Shown piece by piece: positions 10,548-20,557 of a stretch of 64,000 nucleotides of DNA; positions within the stretch are counted from its first letter, which is position 1; the number at the start of each line of letters is the position of its first letter. A program made the position numbers and the translations under genes. Source of the DNA: Closterium sp. NIES-65 (taxonomy: Eukaryota > Streptophyta > Zygnematophyceae > Desmidiales > Closteriaceae); assembly GCA_948144175.1 (NCBI GenBank), contig CANXME010000320.1, positions 326,001 to 390,000 of the forward strand, written 5' to 3'. The notes beneath the pieces are model-generated. The model was not told the DNA's origin. It was given only the letters and a program-made list of their open reading frames with translations, and made no database searches.

Positions 10548-10581
10548 AGGCAAACAACGAATCTGAGGGCCTGAATTGTAC

Positions 10582-11060
10582 ACCCCCGGGTAGCTAATAC
10601 GGAGTGGGTGTTATATCCGACCCCGTTTGTACTATACCCCCCCTTTTGGGGTGATTTTCTATAACACCCCCCTTTTCTTTTAGATTCATATTATAGTTGT
10701 TATCGAGTCCGATTCCTTACGGGAAGATATCGCGAGAATTGTTCCCTATGTGAAATTTCGCGTGTACTTTCACTTAGAATCTGCCAAGATTTCCCCCCTC
10801 CCACAATCTCGCTGTCGCCACGCTGGCGAATCTTCCGCTGCAAGTGGCCCAATAGGTGAAAATCACCTTCTCACATGAGGCACAGACACGTGACCAAACC
10901 AGTCAAGAAGTGACTGGTACAGTAAGAACGCACCACCGTGCGCGATTCTGGCCTCGGCGGTTGCATGAACCCTCGCCACGCAATTGGCTTTGTTTTCACC
11001 CTATCAAGTGCCAGAATTGCCCACTCGAATTTGCCACGTGGCAGATTCCAGTGGGCGGTC
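10582..11060. other. Interior of TIR-1; no gene seen
   Basis: C-run-rich sequence with repeated TATAACACCC-like segments near 10615-10680. A GC-richer stretch follows up to the CopB-1 insertion point. No conserved frame on either strand. Confidence 0.5.
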
Positions 11061-11280
11061 ACGTTTGTTGGGAACAAATAGCCTTAAGCGCCTCTGTCGT
11101 GTCGAAACTCAAGACACAAGCGAAGCGGCTCAAATCGAAGCACCGCGAGTCAACCCTCGGAGGTTAACGTAACCGCTGGAGGTTACGCGAAGGTCAAAGG
11201 TCAGCGACCTTTGACTTGACAAATGCAGCGCGACAGCAAGGACATACAACTGACTCGACATTGAGCAGTTGCCCGAGTCG

Positions 11281-11412
11281 TGTCAGAACATTATAGCTTA
11301 CTTATTTGTGTAGGCTATAGTGGGGTATCCCATAGGGGGTACAACCCAATTAGGGTTTCCTATTTGTACTCACTTCGTTCATAGTTCATCCATTCTCGTT
11401 CAATTCTTCTCA
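11281..11412 (+). repeat. CopA-2 5' LTR
   Basis: Starts TGTCAGAACATTATAGC and ends CAATTCTTCTCA. Very short for a copia LTR. No clear TATA box beyond ATTATAG near its start. Confidence 0.96.
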
Positions 11413-11427
11413 TGGAATCAGAGCAGG
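11413..11427 (+). other. CopA-2 primer-binding site
   Basis: TGGAATCAGAGCAGG starts at the first base after the LTR. It matches the plant copia TGGTATCAGAGC type (complement of the initiator-tRNA 3' end) with one mismatch. Confidence 0.85.
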
Positions 11428-11442
11428 TCCCCTCCTAGGGAC
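11427..11442 (+). other. Hairpin just after the CopA-2 primer-binding site
   Basis: GTCCC (11427-11431), loop CTCCTA, GGGAC (11438-11442). The sister copies have a hairpin at the same place with different stem bases (51602-51617 and 63160-63175), which supports an RNA structure. Confidence 0.55.
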
Positions 11443-11499
11443 TGTTCCTAGGGCCCACCGAAGCGCGCCCCGAGGCGCGCGTTCTTTTTTTTAGCGACC

Positions 11500-12245
11500 C
11501 TGCGTGTCGCCCTTACCTTCGCGATCCCGCCGCCCTTTAGTCGCGGCCCCGCTTTACCCCTACGGCCCCGCTTCGGCCCCGCTTAGGCCCCACTACGGCC
11601 CCGTGTCGGCCCCGCTTAGGCCCCGTCGGCCCTGCTTAGGCCCCGCTACGGCCCCTCGTCGGCCCCGCTTAGGCCCCGTCGGCCCCGCTTAGGCCCCGTC
11701 GGCCCCACTTAGGCCCCGCCACGGCCCCGCGTCGGCCCCGCTTAGGCCCCGTCGGCCCCGCTTAGGCCCCTTCGGCCCCGCTTAAGCCCCACTACGGCCC
11801 CGCTACGGCCTCGCTACGGCCTCGTCGGCCCCGCCTAGGCCCCGCCGACCCTACTACGGCCCCGCTACAGCCGTCGTCGGCCCCGCTACGGCCCCGCTAC
11901 TGCCCCGCTTAGGCCCCGCTGCAGCCCCGCTACGGCCCCCATTGCGGCCCCGCCGCCCGTGCTGCAGCCCGCCGCGCCACCCGTGCAGCCGCCCGTGCGC
12001 CGCCCGTGCACCTGCTCGTGCAGCCGCCTGTGCAGCCGCTCGTGCAGCCGCCCACCGTGCCGCCCGTGAGCCGCCCCAGCCGCCCGTGAGCCGCCCGTGC
12101 AGCCGCCCGCGCCGCCCGTGAGCCCCCGCGTCACCCGAGCCGCGCGAGCCGCCCGAGCCGCCCGAGCCGCCCGAGCCGCCCGCGCCGCCTGAGCCGCCCG
12201 AGCCGCCCGAGCCGCCCGAGCCTCCCGATCCGTCTACGGTGCCGT
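11500..12245. repeat. GC-rich leader array of CopA-2
   Basis: Up to about 11940 it is a degenerate array of CGGCCCCGCTTAGGCCCCGT-like units. From about 11950 to 12240 it changes to GCCGCCCGTG and GAGCCGCCC units. No gene. The complementary strand is full of GGGGCC runs. Confidence 0.8.
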
Positions 12246-12363
12246 GAGCCGGATCCTGTGGGACTGCTGCTACTCCTGGGCCAGCGGAGTTGCTGAGCTG
12301 CTGTGTTGCTGTCCTACTGAGCTGCTCGACCCTTCTTCTCTGGTGAGACTGTCGCCTGCTATC

Positions 12364-13419
12364 ATGGCCACCCCCAGTGTCCTGGCCTTTGACGCTGAGG
12401 GTCGCGCCATTGACTTTGCGGTCTGGGTCGAGGACCTGCAGCTGTACTTGCAGTGCGATTCAGTAGATGACATCTCTCTCTTTGACTTTGCCTCTGGCGC
12501 TGTCCCTGCCCCTCCTGCTGATGCTGACCCCACTGTTCGCTCCAAGTGGGCCACACGCGATGCTGCTGCACGTCTTGCTGTGCGTCGCCACCTCCCTTCC
12601 TCCGAGCGTGCCCACTTTAGTCAGTGCAAGACCGCTCAGGCCTTGTACGACGCTGTAGTTGCACGCTACTCCTCCCCTTCCACTGCTACACTGAGCCGCC
12701 TCATGCTACCGTACCTCTTCCCTGACCTTGCTGCCTTTCCCACAGTCACTGACCTCTTTACCCACCTTCGCGCTAGTGACACTCGCTACCGAGCTGCGCT
12801 TCTTGCTGCCTTCTGCGCCGAAAACCCCCCTCCCATGTACATCACCCTCTACTTTCTCGTCACCCGTCTCCCTGAGTCCCTTCGTGCTGTTAGGGACCAG
12901 TTTCTCTCTGTCTGTCCCACCACCCTCACTGTCGACCTCCTCGAGAAGTCCCTGCTAGCGGCCGAGAAGAGCATAGTCGCTGTAGGGGCCTCTCGTGGTA
13001 ACCCGCGCACCCCCATCTTTGAGGGGTGTTCTCCTTCCCCCCTGTTACCCTCTGTTGCCTCTGCTGCTGCGGCCGACCTCGTTGGTTTAGAGTCGGTCGG
13101 TGCGGCGTCTGCCCCCAGCGGTAGGCGCCGCTCTGGCAGGAGCAAGGGGGGCAAGGGAGCGGGTGGAGATAGCGGGGCCGGTGGCGGAGGAGGTGGGGGC
13201 GGCGGGGGGAGTGGGGCTGGCGGTGGGGGTGGAGGCGGGAGTGGAGGTACTGGTGGCGGCAGTGGAGGCGGAGGTGGCGGCGGCGGTGGTGGTGGAGGTG
13301 GCAATGGGAGCGGCAGGGGCGAGGGTGGCGGTGGCAGCGATGGCGGCGGAGGTGGGGGTGGCAGTGGTGGAGGTGGTCGGACTGGCTCGTCCCAGAGGAG
13401 CAGCTCTGGGGGTGGTCAG

Positions 13420-13460
<41 letters not shown>

Positions 13461-13488
13461 CTCTCGCGACGTCCCCGCCCCTCAGTAG
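12364..13488 (+). pseudogene. CopA-2 Gag
   Basis: Starts at ATG 12364 (MATPSVLAFDAEGRAIDF), the start shared by CopA-3 and CopA-4. Roughly residues 1-230 form a helical UBN2-like copia Gag region with conserved blocks LYDAVVARYSSP, LSRLMLPYLFPDL and VDLLEKSLLAAEKSIV. An ~100-residue glycine-rich tract and a glutamine run of 12 follow. It stops at TAG 13486-13488, where CopA-3 and CopA-4 read CAG into LREWYA. So the stop removes the zinc-knuckle-like part and the protease from this product. Gag would form the virus-like particle and bind the RNA. Confidence 0.9.
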
Positions 13489-14958
13489 CTCCTTGAGTGT
13501 TACTCGCAGCGTCAGCGTGGTGGGGCGTTCGGTCCCTGCACCTACGTCCTTCGCACCGGCGACCGTGCAGGCGAGCAGTGAGGGGGCACCCACACCACTC
13601 GCCGCTGCTTTGCCCGCTTGACCGACGCTTGGCGCCAGCAGTTTCCGGAGGCCTCTGAGATCCCCCGCTGGGGAGAGCTGTCTAGGCCTGGTGTGGCTGT
13701 TTTTGATCTTGACTTTGATGCTATCCTTGCTGCCATGTATGCTGTGACTGTTAGTGATGATGGTGACTGTTACCGGTGTTTCCCGCCCGACCCGGGCATT
13801 GGTACTGCTACGTCAGGTGCCAGTGAGGCGGCTGCTCTAGGTGCCAGTGCGTCTGTGCTCTCAGGTACTAGTGAGTCTGCCCTCTCAGGTACTACGTCGG
13901 CTTCGGCCTCTCACACCTTCACCCTTGACTCTAGGGCGTCTCGCTTCTTCTTTCGGGACCGCACCACTCTCACGCCGCTTAGTCGGCCTGTTGCGGTGTC
14001 CCTGGCTGACCCCTCTGGGGGTCCTGTCCTGTCTCACTTCTCCACAGTCCTCCCGTGTCCGGCGGCTCCCTCTGGCACCCTGACTGGTCTCTACCTCCCC
14101 TCGTTCTCTACGAACATGGTGAGTGGTGCTGACCTACAGGATGTGGGTGTCCACCAGTTCACCCCTGCTCGTCAGCGGGTGACACACTGCACAGAGGCTA
14201 GCACAGGTCGCCACCTGGCTACGTTTACACGTCAGCCAGGGTCGAGCCTGTACACACTGACCACTGCTTCTCCTCCCGGTACTGAGTCTGGTAGAGTCCC
14301 TTCTTCTGGTCAGGTGTTTGCTGCAGCGTCCAGGTCTGGTCCTGAGTCTGCCCCCTGTTCGTGTCGCCGTCTGTCTCACGAGACTCTCCTCTGGCACCAC
14401 CGCCTTGGCAACCCCTCTCCGCTTCGGCTCAGAGGCATGGCCTCCCGTGTTCTTGTGTCTGGTCTCCCCCGGTCCCTCCCTCCCCTTCCTCAGGGCCATG
14501 GCCCTGCCTGTGTCCCCTGTGTCGAGGGGCGCCAGCGTGCTGCCCCTCACTCCTCCCAGTTTCCTCCGACAGAGGCTCCGTTGCAGACGCTTCACATGGA
14601 CGTGTGGGGCCCTGCCCGCGTCCGTGGACTCGGTCACGAGCGCTACTTCCTGTTGGTGGTTGACGACTACTCGCGTTACACCACAGTCTTCCCCTTGCGC
14701 AGCAAGGGTGATGTCACTGAGGTGCTGATCGACTGGATCCGCGCAGCTCGTCTCCAGCTCAGGCAGAGCTTTGGCTCGGACTTTCCTGTGTTGCGTCTGC
14801 ACTCGGACAGAGGCGGAGAGTTCTCCTCTGGCCTTCTGCGTGCCTCTGTCGTGCGCGAGGCATCCGCCAGACCTTCACGCTTCCGGACTCACCGCAGCAA
14901 AATGGGATTGCAAAGCGCCGCATTGGCATGGTCATGGACGTCGCTCGTACGTCTATGA
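13489..14958 (+). pseudogene. CopA-2 Gag tail, protease and integrase (broken)
   Basis: Same frame as Gag after the TAG. The Cys/His motif CTYVLRTGD...GEQ-stop shows TGT changed to TGA at 13578-13580. The protease motif reads LDSRASRFFF (about 13924-13953), so the glycine of the active-site DSG is arginine. Integrase starts with LLWHHRLGNPSP and CVPCVEG (HHCC zinc domain), then LHMDVWGP and LHSDRGGEFSS for the two catalytic aspartates. A one-base deletion near 14850 shifts the frame before the catalytic glutamate, and the normal integrase frame resumes from about 14928. Confidence 0.88.
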
Positions 14959-16601
14959 TGCATGCGGCTGCCCCCCATTTTCTGTGGCCGTTTGCGGTCA
15001 GGTACGCGGCGCATCAGATCAACCTCCACCCCAGGGTCTCCATGCCGGAGACCTCCCCAGCCCTGCTGTGGACGGGGAAGGTTGGCGATGCGTCGGCGTT
15101 CCGGGTCTGGGGATCTCGGGCGTTTGTCCGCGACTTGTCTGCCCCTTCAGGTGTGTCCCAGGTAGACGCGGTCGAGCCTGTCGAGGTCACTGGTGACTCA
15201 AGTGCTGCTGCGGGAGCTGGGCCTGGGGGTGCTGGTACTGGAGGTGCTACGCCTGGGGGTGCTGAGCCTGGGGGTGCTGAGCCTGGGGGTGCGGAGTCTG
15301 GAGGTGCTGAGCCTGGGGGTGCTGAGCTTGGGGGTACTGAGTCTGGGGGTGCTGAGCCCTGGGGTGCTGGGCCTGGGGGTGCTGAGACTGGGGGTGCTGA
15401 GACTGGGGGTGCTGAGCCTGGGGGTGCTCCACCTCGAGGTGCTTTGCCTGAGGGTGCTGAGCCTGGAGGTTCTCCGCCTGGAGGTGCTTCGTCTCGCCGA
15501 GAGCCACTCTTCCCACAGGAGCTGCGTGAGTGGTTTGCCCGGCGCTGGAGGCGTGCTGCTGGTGCTGGAGGTTCTTCGGCTGCAGAGGGGGCTGCTGCCG
15601 CGCGTCCCGGAGGTGCTAGTGCTGTGGGTACTGGAGCTGCTGGGCCTGAGGGTTCTCCTGGAGCTGGTGCTGCTGAGGGTGTTGGCGCTGAGACTACCGC
15701 TGGCGGTCCGCCTGGCAGTGCTCCTGGTGCTGCTGGAGGTTCTGGTGCTGCTGGAGGTGCTGCTGGAGCGGGTACTCCTGCTGGGGGTACTCGTGCTGTC
15801 CCTGCTGTTTCTGGCGTCGCCACGCGGCCCCGACCGTACTTCGTTCCGCTCCTGCAGCAGGTTCTTGGTCTTACACCTTCTCCTGGTCCTCCTCCTCCTC
15901 CCTTAGAGGGTCCACAGCCAGTCCCGTCACAGTCACAGCTACAGCCTGCCTCCCCTTTGCCTGCTCCTTCTCCCTACGCTGGTCCGACTGGAGGTCTTAC
16001 TGAGCGTCGTGAGCCTGCGTCTCGTCCTGCGTCGCCTGTTCGTACTGCACGCACTAGTGGTCGCGGTTCGCGTCAGCGTCCTCCTCCTGTCCCTGGCACG
16101 CACCGGATGTCTCTGCGTCCGTCCACTGCTCCTCTGCGAGCCCCTTTGCCTTCTCCTCCTGCTTCCTCTCTTCCTGCTCTTGCCGACCCGGAGTCGGACT
16201 CTCTTCGTGCTGCCACTCCTACTGTCACGCGTCTCCTTGCTACTGCTGTCACTGACCCTTCTTTCGAGTCTTCTGCTGCGTATGCCCTTGTCACTGAGCT
16301 TGTCGACTTTGCTGCACGCTGTCGTCTAGACTACGCTGCTAGTCTTGTCGCTGAGTCTGAGTCTTCCTGTCCTCCGTCCGTCGGGGGTGAGTGTGCCCTT
16401 GGCACGGACGTCCTTGAGGACGGGCAGGAGGAGTTCCAGTGTCTGGCCGCCGCTTCACCTCATCTCGCGTCTGTACTGCTAGCCCCTGAGGGAGACCCGG
16501 ATGCACTTGACATCCCGACTCCGCGCTCTTACGCGGAGGCGATAGAGGGTCCCTACTCCTCTCAGTGGCAGGCAGCTATGGATGCAGAGATGGCTTCCTA
16601 G
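14928..16601 (+). pseudogene. CopA-2 integrase C-terminus, pentapeptide linker and RT leader
   Basis: Begins MVMDVARTSMMHAAAP within the integrase core and runs to FRVWGSRAFVRDLS. There it jumps directly to APSGVSQVDAVEPVEV, losing about 75 residues present in CopA-3. About 25 G-G-A-E-P repeats follow (15200-15500), then FPQELREWFARRWRRAAGAGG and alanine/glycine-rich sequence. Proline/serine-rich sequence leads to the RT start. It ends at TAG 16599-16601 in MAS-stop-KSTG, where the sister copies have TGG. Confidence 0.85.
15200..15505 (+). repeat. 15-bp minisatellite of CopA-2
   Basis: About 20 copies of GGTGCTGAGCCTGGG-like units in the coding frame, giving E-P-G-G-A pentapeptides. Confidence 0.9.
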
Positions 16602-18093
16602 AAGTCCACAGGCACCTACGTTGACGCTGTTCCCCCTCGTGGGGCGAACATAGTCAGTGGCATGTGGATCTTCAGGGTGAAGCGGCCGCCGGGTTCTCCG
16701 CCTGTGTTCAAGGCGCGTTACGTGGCTCGTGGCTTCAGTCAGCGGCAGGGAGTTGACTACTTTCAGACCTTCTCCCCCACCCCGAAGATGACCACTCTTC
16801 GGGTACTGCTGCACGTTGCTGCTCACCGTGACTACGAGCTGCACTCTTTCGACTTCAGCACTGCTTTCTTGCAGGGCAGCCTGCACGAGGAGATCTGGCT
16901 GCGTCGCCCACCTGGCTTCACTGGGTCTTTCCCTCCTGGTACCCAGTGGAGTCTCCGGCGTCCAGTCTACGGTCTCCGCCAGGCGCCACGTGAGTGGCAC
17001 GACACACTGAGGACTACGCTGGCGGCACTCGGGTTTGCTCCTTCTACTGCCGACCCGTCGCTGTTTCTGCGCACCGACACCTCCCTGCCGCCGTTCTACA
17101 TCCTCGTGTACGTCGACGACTTGGTCTTTGCCACAGCTGACACTGCTGGACTCGCCTACGTGAAGTCCGAGCTGCAAAAGAGACACACGTGCACTGACCT
17201 GGGTGAACTGCGCAGCTACCTTGGCTTGCAGATCACCCGGGACAGAGCACGCCGCACCATTACCCTGACTCAGTCACACATGGTGCAGCAGGTCCTTCAG
17301 CGCTTCGGCTTCACGTACTCCTCGCCTCAGGCCACTCCTCTGCCTACTCGCCACTCACTCTCAGCTCTGCCTTCGGATGAGTCCGTAGAGTCGAGTGGCC
17401 CGTATGCAGAACTTGTTGGCTGCCTCATGTATCTGATGACCTGCACACGACCTGACCTAGCATACCCTCTAAGCATTCTCGCACGCTATGTTGCTCCTAG
17501 GAGACACCGACCAGAGCACATGGCTGCAGCGAAGAGGGTGTTGCGCTACTTGTGCAGTACGTCGGGCATGGGGCTAGTGCTTGGAGGGCGCAGTCCAGTG
17601 GTCCTCACTGGGCACGCGGACGCTTCTTGGGCTGACGACCAGGCTACGCAGCGGTCGTCACAGGGTTACACCTTCAGCCTTGGTTCCGGCTCTGTTTCGT
17701 GGCGGGCTACCCGCTCGTCTTCTGTTCTCGGCTCCAGTTGTGAGGCTGAGATCTACGCCGGGGCTATGGCCTGCACAGGAGTTACGCTGGCTCACCTAGC
17801 TGCTGACCGACCTTGGTGAGCCACCTCGTTCTCCTCCAGTCCTGTACGTAGACAACAAGGCCATGCTGGCCTTGTGTCGAGAGCAGCGACTGGAGCACAG
17901 GACAAAGCACATTGCTCTCCGTTACTTTCTTGCTCGTGAGCTACAGCAGCGTGGACAGTTGCGACTTGCGTACGTGGCCTCTGAGGCCAACACTGCTGAT
18001 GTCTTCACCAAGGCACTTGCGCCTTGTGATCATCAGCGTTGCTGCACGCAGCTGGGTCTTGTGCCTGTCTTGCCTCACCTGCTCACTTCTTGA
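16602..18093 (+). pseudogene. CopA-2 reverse transcriptase and RNase H
   Basis: RT motifs FKARYVARGFSQRQG, FDFSTAFLQG and LVYVDDLVFA (about 17104-17133) are intact. RNase H has GHADASWADD and SCEAEIYAGAM. An extra C near 17769 shifts the frame, and the RNase H tail (VDNKAMLAL, TKHIALRYFLARE) resumes in another frame up to TGA 18091-18093. Apart from the TAG at 16599 and this frameshift, RT is complete. Confidence 0.9.
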
Positions 18094-18305
18094 TCTTGCT
18101 TGTACCTTCACCTATATATTCTCTTGCTCTTGCTTGCTTGACTCTTATATATCTCTATATATGATCTTGCATGTGAACTGGCCTTGTGGCCCTTGAACTT
18201 GTGCTCGGAATGTGTGGTGACTTTGTGATCCACCCTGAGCTTTGCTTTGCTTTGCTTGACTGGTCTTGTGACCCCTTGTTCTCCCCCACTTTGCCTATGG
18301 GGGTG
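18094..18305 (+). other. CopA-2 3' untranslated region and polypurine tract
   Basis: No gene. TATATA and CTTGCTTG runs as in CopA-1. GCCTATGGGGGTG lies directly before the 3' LTR. Confidence 0.7.
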
Positions 18306-18437
18306 TGTCAGAACATTATAGCTTACTTATTTGTGTAGGCTATAGTGGGGTATCCCATAGGGGGTACAACCCAATTAGGGTTTCCTATTTGTACTCACTT
18401 CGTTCATAGTTCATCCATTCTCGTTCAATTCTTCTCA
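18306..18437 (+). repeat. CopA-2 3' LTR
   Basis: 132 bp, identical to 11281-11412, followed by the AGTCG duplication. Confidence 0.97.
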
Positions 18438-18726
18438 AGTCGCACTGTATCGAACCGCAATAGTAAAACAGTTTAATTATATCTATTCGTATTCCTTGTA
18501 CTCTTATATAAACCTTTGTATTTGCTTGTTTTCAATTAACTTACTTTGCCCTCACCTACTAGCGCAAGGTGGTTCAAGGACTTTCATTCAAACGCTTCCG
18601 CTATTACATCATCCTACTCAGACTTTAACTCTACAAAGATCCTAGGGCACCTCAGCCCAACATGGTATGAGAGCAAGTTAGAGTTCAAAGTTACTCTTTT
18701 TCTTCAACACTCAATACAAAAAAGAC

Positions 18727-19790
18727 ATGTCTGCTAGAAAGGAGAGGAGCTCCTCCAACGGCTCTCCCGGCACTACCCCTACTCCACCTCCTGTCTCTGG
18801 CCTACAGACAGAGGAAGGGACAACAACGAGACCAGCAGGTGGGTCTACGGAAACACCCGCGGGCTTCGATCCAAGTATGATGGAGAAGTTTTTCTCCTTC
18901 ATGTCCTTCTACGAGCAGCATCAGCAAGGAGTACCTGCGCAGTCAAACAACAGCAACAACAACAACAACGTTACGCCCATGAGTCTCGATGGCCCATCCT
19001 ACGCACGCGGGAATCAACAACAGCAACAACCTACCTTCGCTCCATACGAGCCCCAGCGCGGCTCCGTCAGCTTCATGCCGCAACCGCAATCTGCACCGGG
19101 ACAAGAAAGAGCACGAACGCATTACAAGTTCAGTCGCAATTCGCGCATGTCCTAAAACTTCAAACGACAAAACCTTTCGACGGAAAGGATTTCTTCACCT
19201 GGTCGTTTGAATTCGAGCTGATGATGGAAGGAGCACAGATCCTTGGCTTCTTCGACGGGTCCCTACCATATCCAACAAACGGCACGCAGTATGAGAAGCA
19301 GCAGTACACCTATCAATCGATGATGGCGTACACAACACTATTGAGGAACATCACCCCGACCCAACAGCAGAATATCAGGACTTACCGAGGTTACGGTAAC
19401 TCCGCGGAGCTCGCGTACAACCACCTGAAGAACCTGTATCAAGCAACAGACAGTGTAAACCAAAGCCGGTTAATGGCGCAGCTGACAACAATCGAAATGA
19501 AACCAGGCGAGAAGGGTATGGCATATATCAGTCGCTGCCGCGAACTGCGCGACAAGCTTCTTCGATGTGGAGGATCGATTTCAGAAGACGCCTTCGTCAG
19601 GGTAGTCATCGGCGGTCTTGGCCCCCACTGGCGCTCCACTCGCGCCATACTACGAGCACACGGGAGAATCTCCGAAGCAGCACTCTGCGCCGAAATCCAT
19701 GCCGAGCAGCAGGACATGGACCTGCAAGAAGAACGACACAAGAAGAAAACGTTAGTACCAGAGTTCGCATTTCACACTCAGCGACGCTAA
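18727..19790 (+). pseudogene. CopB-1 Gag (two frameshifts)
   Basis: Starts at ATG 18727 (MSARKERSSSNGSPG). It has a proline/threonine-rich N-terminus and an Asn/Gln-rich stretch, then FDGKDFFTWSFEFELMMEGAQ, the start of the UBN2-type copia Gag domain. Near 19110 a small deletion relative to CopB-2 moves the frame. The Gag domain continues in the new frame (NHLKNLYQATDSVNQSRL, LTTIEMKPGEKGMAYISR) to TAA 19788-19790, where another frame change occurs. The CCHC knuckle CHICKTSGHPHTHC follows at about 19837-19880 in the third frame. Confidence 0.88.
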
Positions 19791-20557
19791 ACAACAACAA
19801 CCGGCAACAACAACAAGTGAAGACAGTACCTCCGTTCTGCCACATCTGCAAGACTTCAGGTCATCCTCATACGCACTGCCCGTCTCGTCAGCAATCGACA
19901 ACACCACAGCGACAACTTCGGCCTTCAAGCTCCCAAGTCACCTCAACGCAAGCAAATCCGACAACTTCAGTCCAAGCCTCAACGACTCCAACAGGACAAC
20001 CTGCACAAGGAGCAAGAAACATCGTCAACTGCATGGTAAAGATAACAGACTCCTGCACAACCGAGTCACCACCTTACTACTCACCAGAAGAACAACTCGA
20101 CAACAGCACGCCTCGCCGCGAGTTACTTCAACCGAACCCGACGTACGCTGCCATCGCTCAAAGCGAACCGTCCGGGCAAGACACTTGGTTCTTGGACAGT
20201 TGCTGCGGACAACACATGTGCTCCTCAGGACGCTTCGTTCAACGCGAACATCGACTTCAACGAGAGGTCGTCATCACAGTCGCCAACAACCAGAACCTGC
20301 GCACACGACGACAAGGAGTAGTACAACTTCAGTCACGAGAGACAACTGTTATATTGCACATGTCAAAAGTGCTAATCGCGGAGGGACTCGGCTACAACTT
20401 ACTGAGCGTCAGCCAGTTGATGGCGAAAGGCCATCCACTTGGAAGCCGACAGCACCACCCAGGAGTTCAAGTTGTACCACGGGAAGGGCGGTCTCTACAT
20501 CGGAAAGGCGGTCTTGAAGAACAACGTCTTCGTCCTTGACTTCGTTCCAGACCTGGG

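Larger units (their letters stand above)
8719..10573 (+). mobile_element. hAT DNA transposon, internally reduced
   Basis: The 12-bp ends are perfect inverted repeats, CAGGCCCTCAGA at 8719-8730 and TCTGAGGGCCTG at 10562-10573. They are flanked by an exact 8-bp duplication AATTGTAC (8711-8718 and 10574-10581). The CAGG start and 8-bp duplication are hAT hallmarks. At 1855 bp it is too short for a full transposase of the usual 600-800 residues, and only the C-terminal dimerisation region is coded, so it is a deletion derivative. Confidence 0.93.
11281..18437 (+). mobile_element. CopA-2, Ty1/copia element with identical LTRs
   Basis: A 132-bp LTR at 11281-11412 is repeated without any difference at 18306-18437, flanked by AGTCG on both sides (11276-11280 and 18438-18442). 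Order inside: primer-binding site, repetitive leader, Gag, protease, integrase, linker, reverse transcriptase, RNase H. Identical LTRs mean a recent insertion, yet the coding region carries at least three stops and two frameshifts plus a deletion between integrase and RT. Confidence 0.97.
11066..18662 (+). repeat. CopB-1 5' LTR, split by CopA-2
   Basis: The left part 11066-11280 and right part 18443-18662 rejoin at the AGTCG duplication to give a 435-bp LTR. The right part contains the probable promoter region (CTTATATAAACC near 18505). It ends with CAGCCCAACA, directly followed by the primer-binding site TGGTATGAGAGC. Confidence 0.93.

Noticed and set aside
12850..13620. Proline-, alanine- or serine-rich antisense open frames opposite Gag
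   Set aside because: Shadows of the glycine-rich tract of CopA Gag; also at 53213-53617 and 60758-61366.
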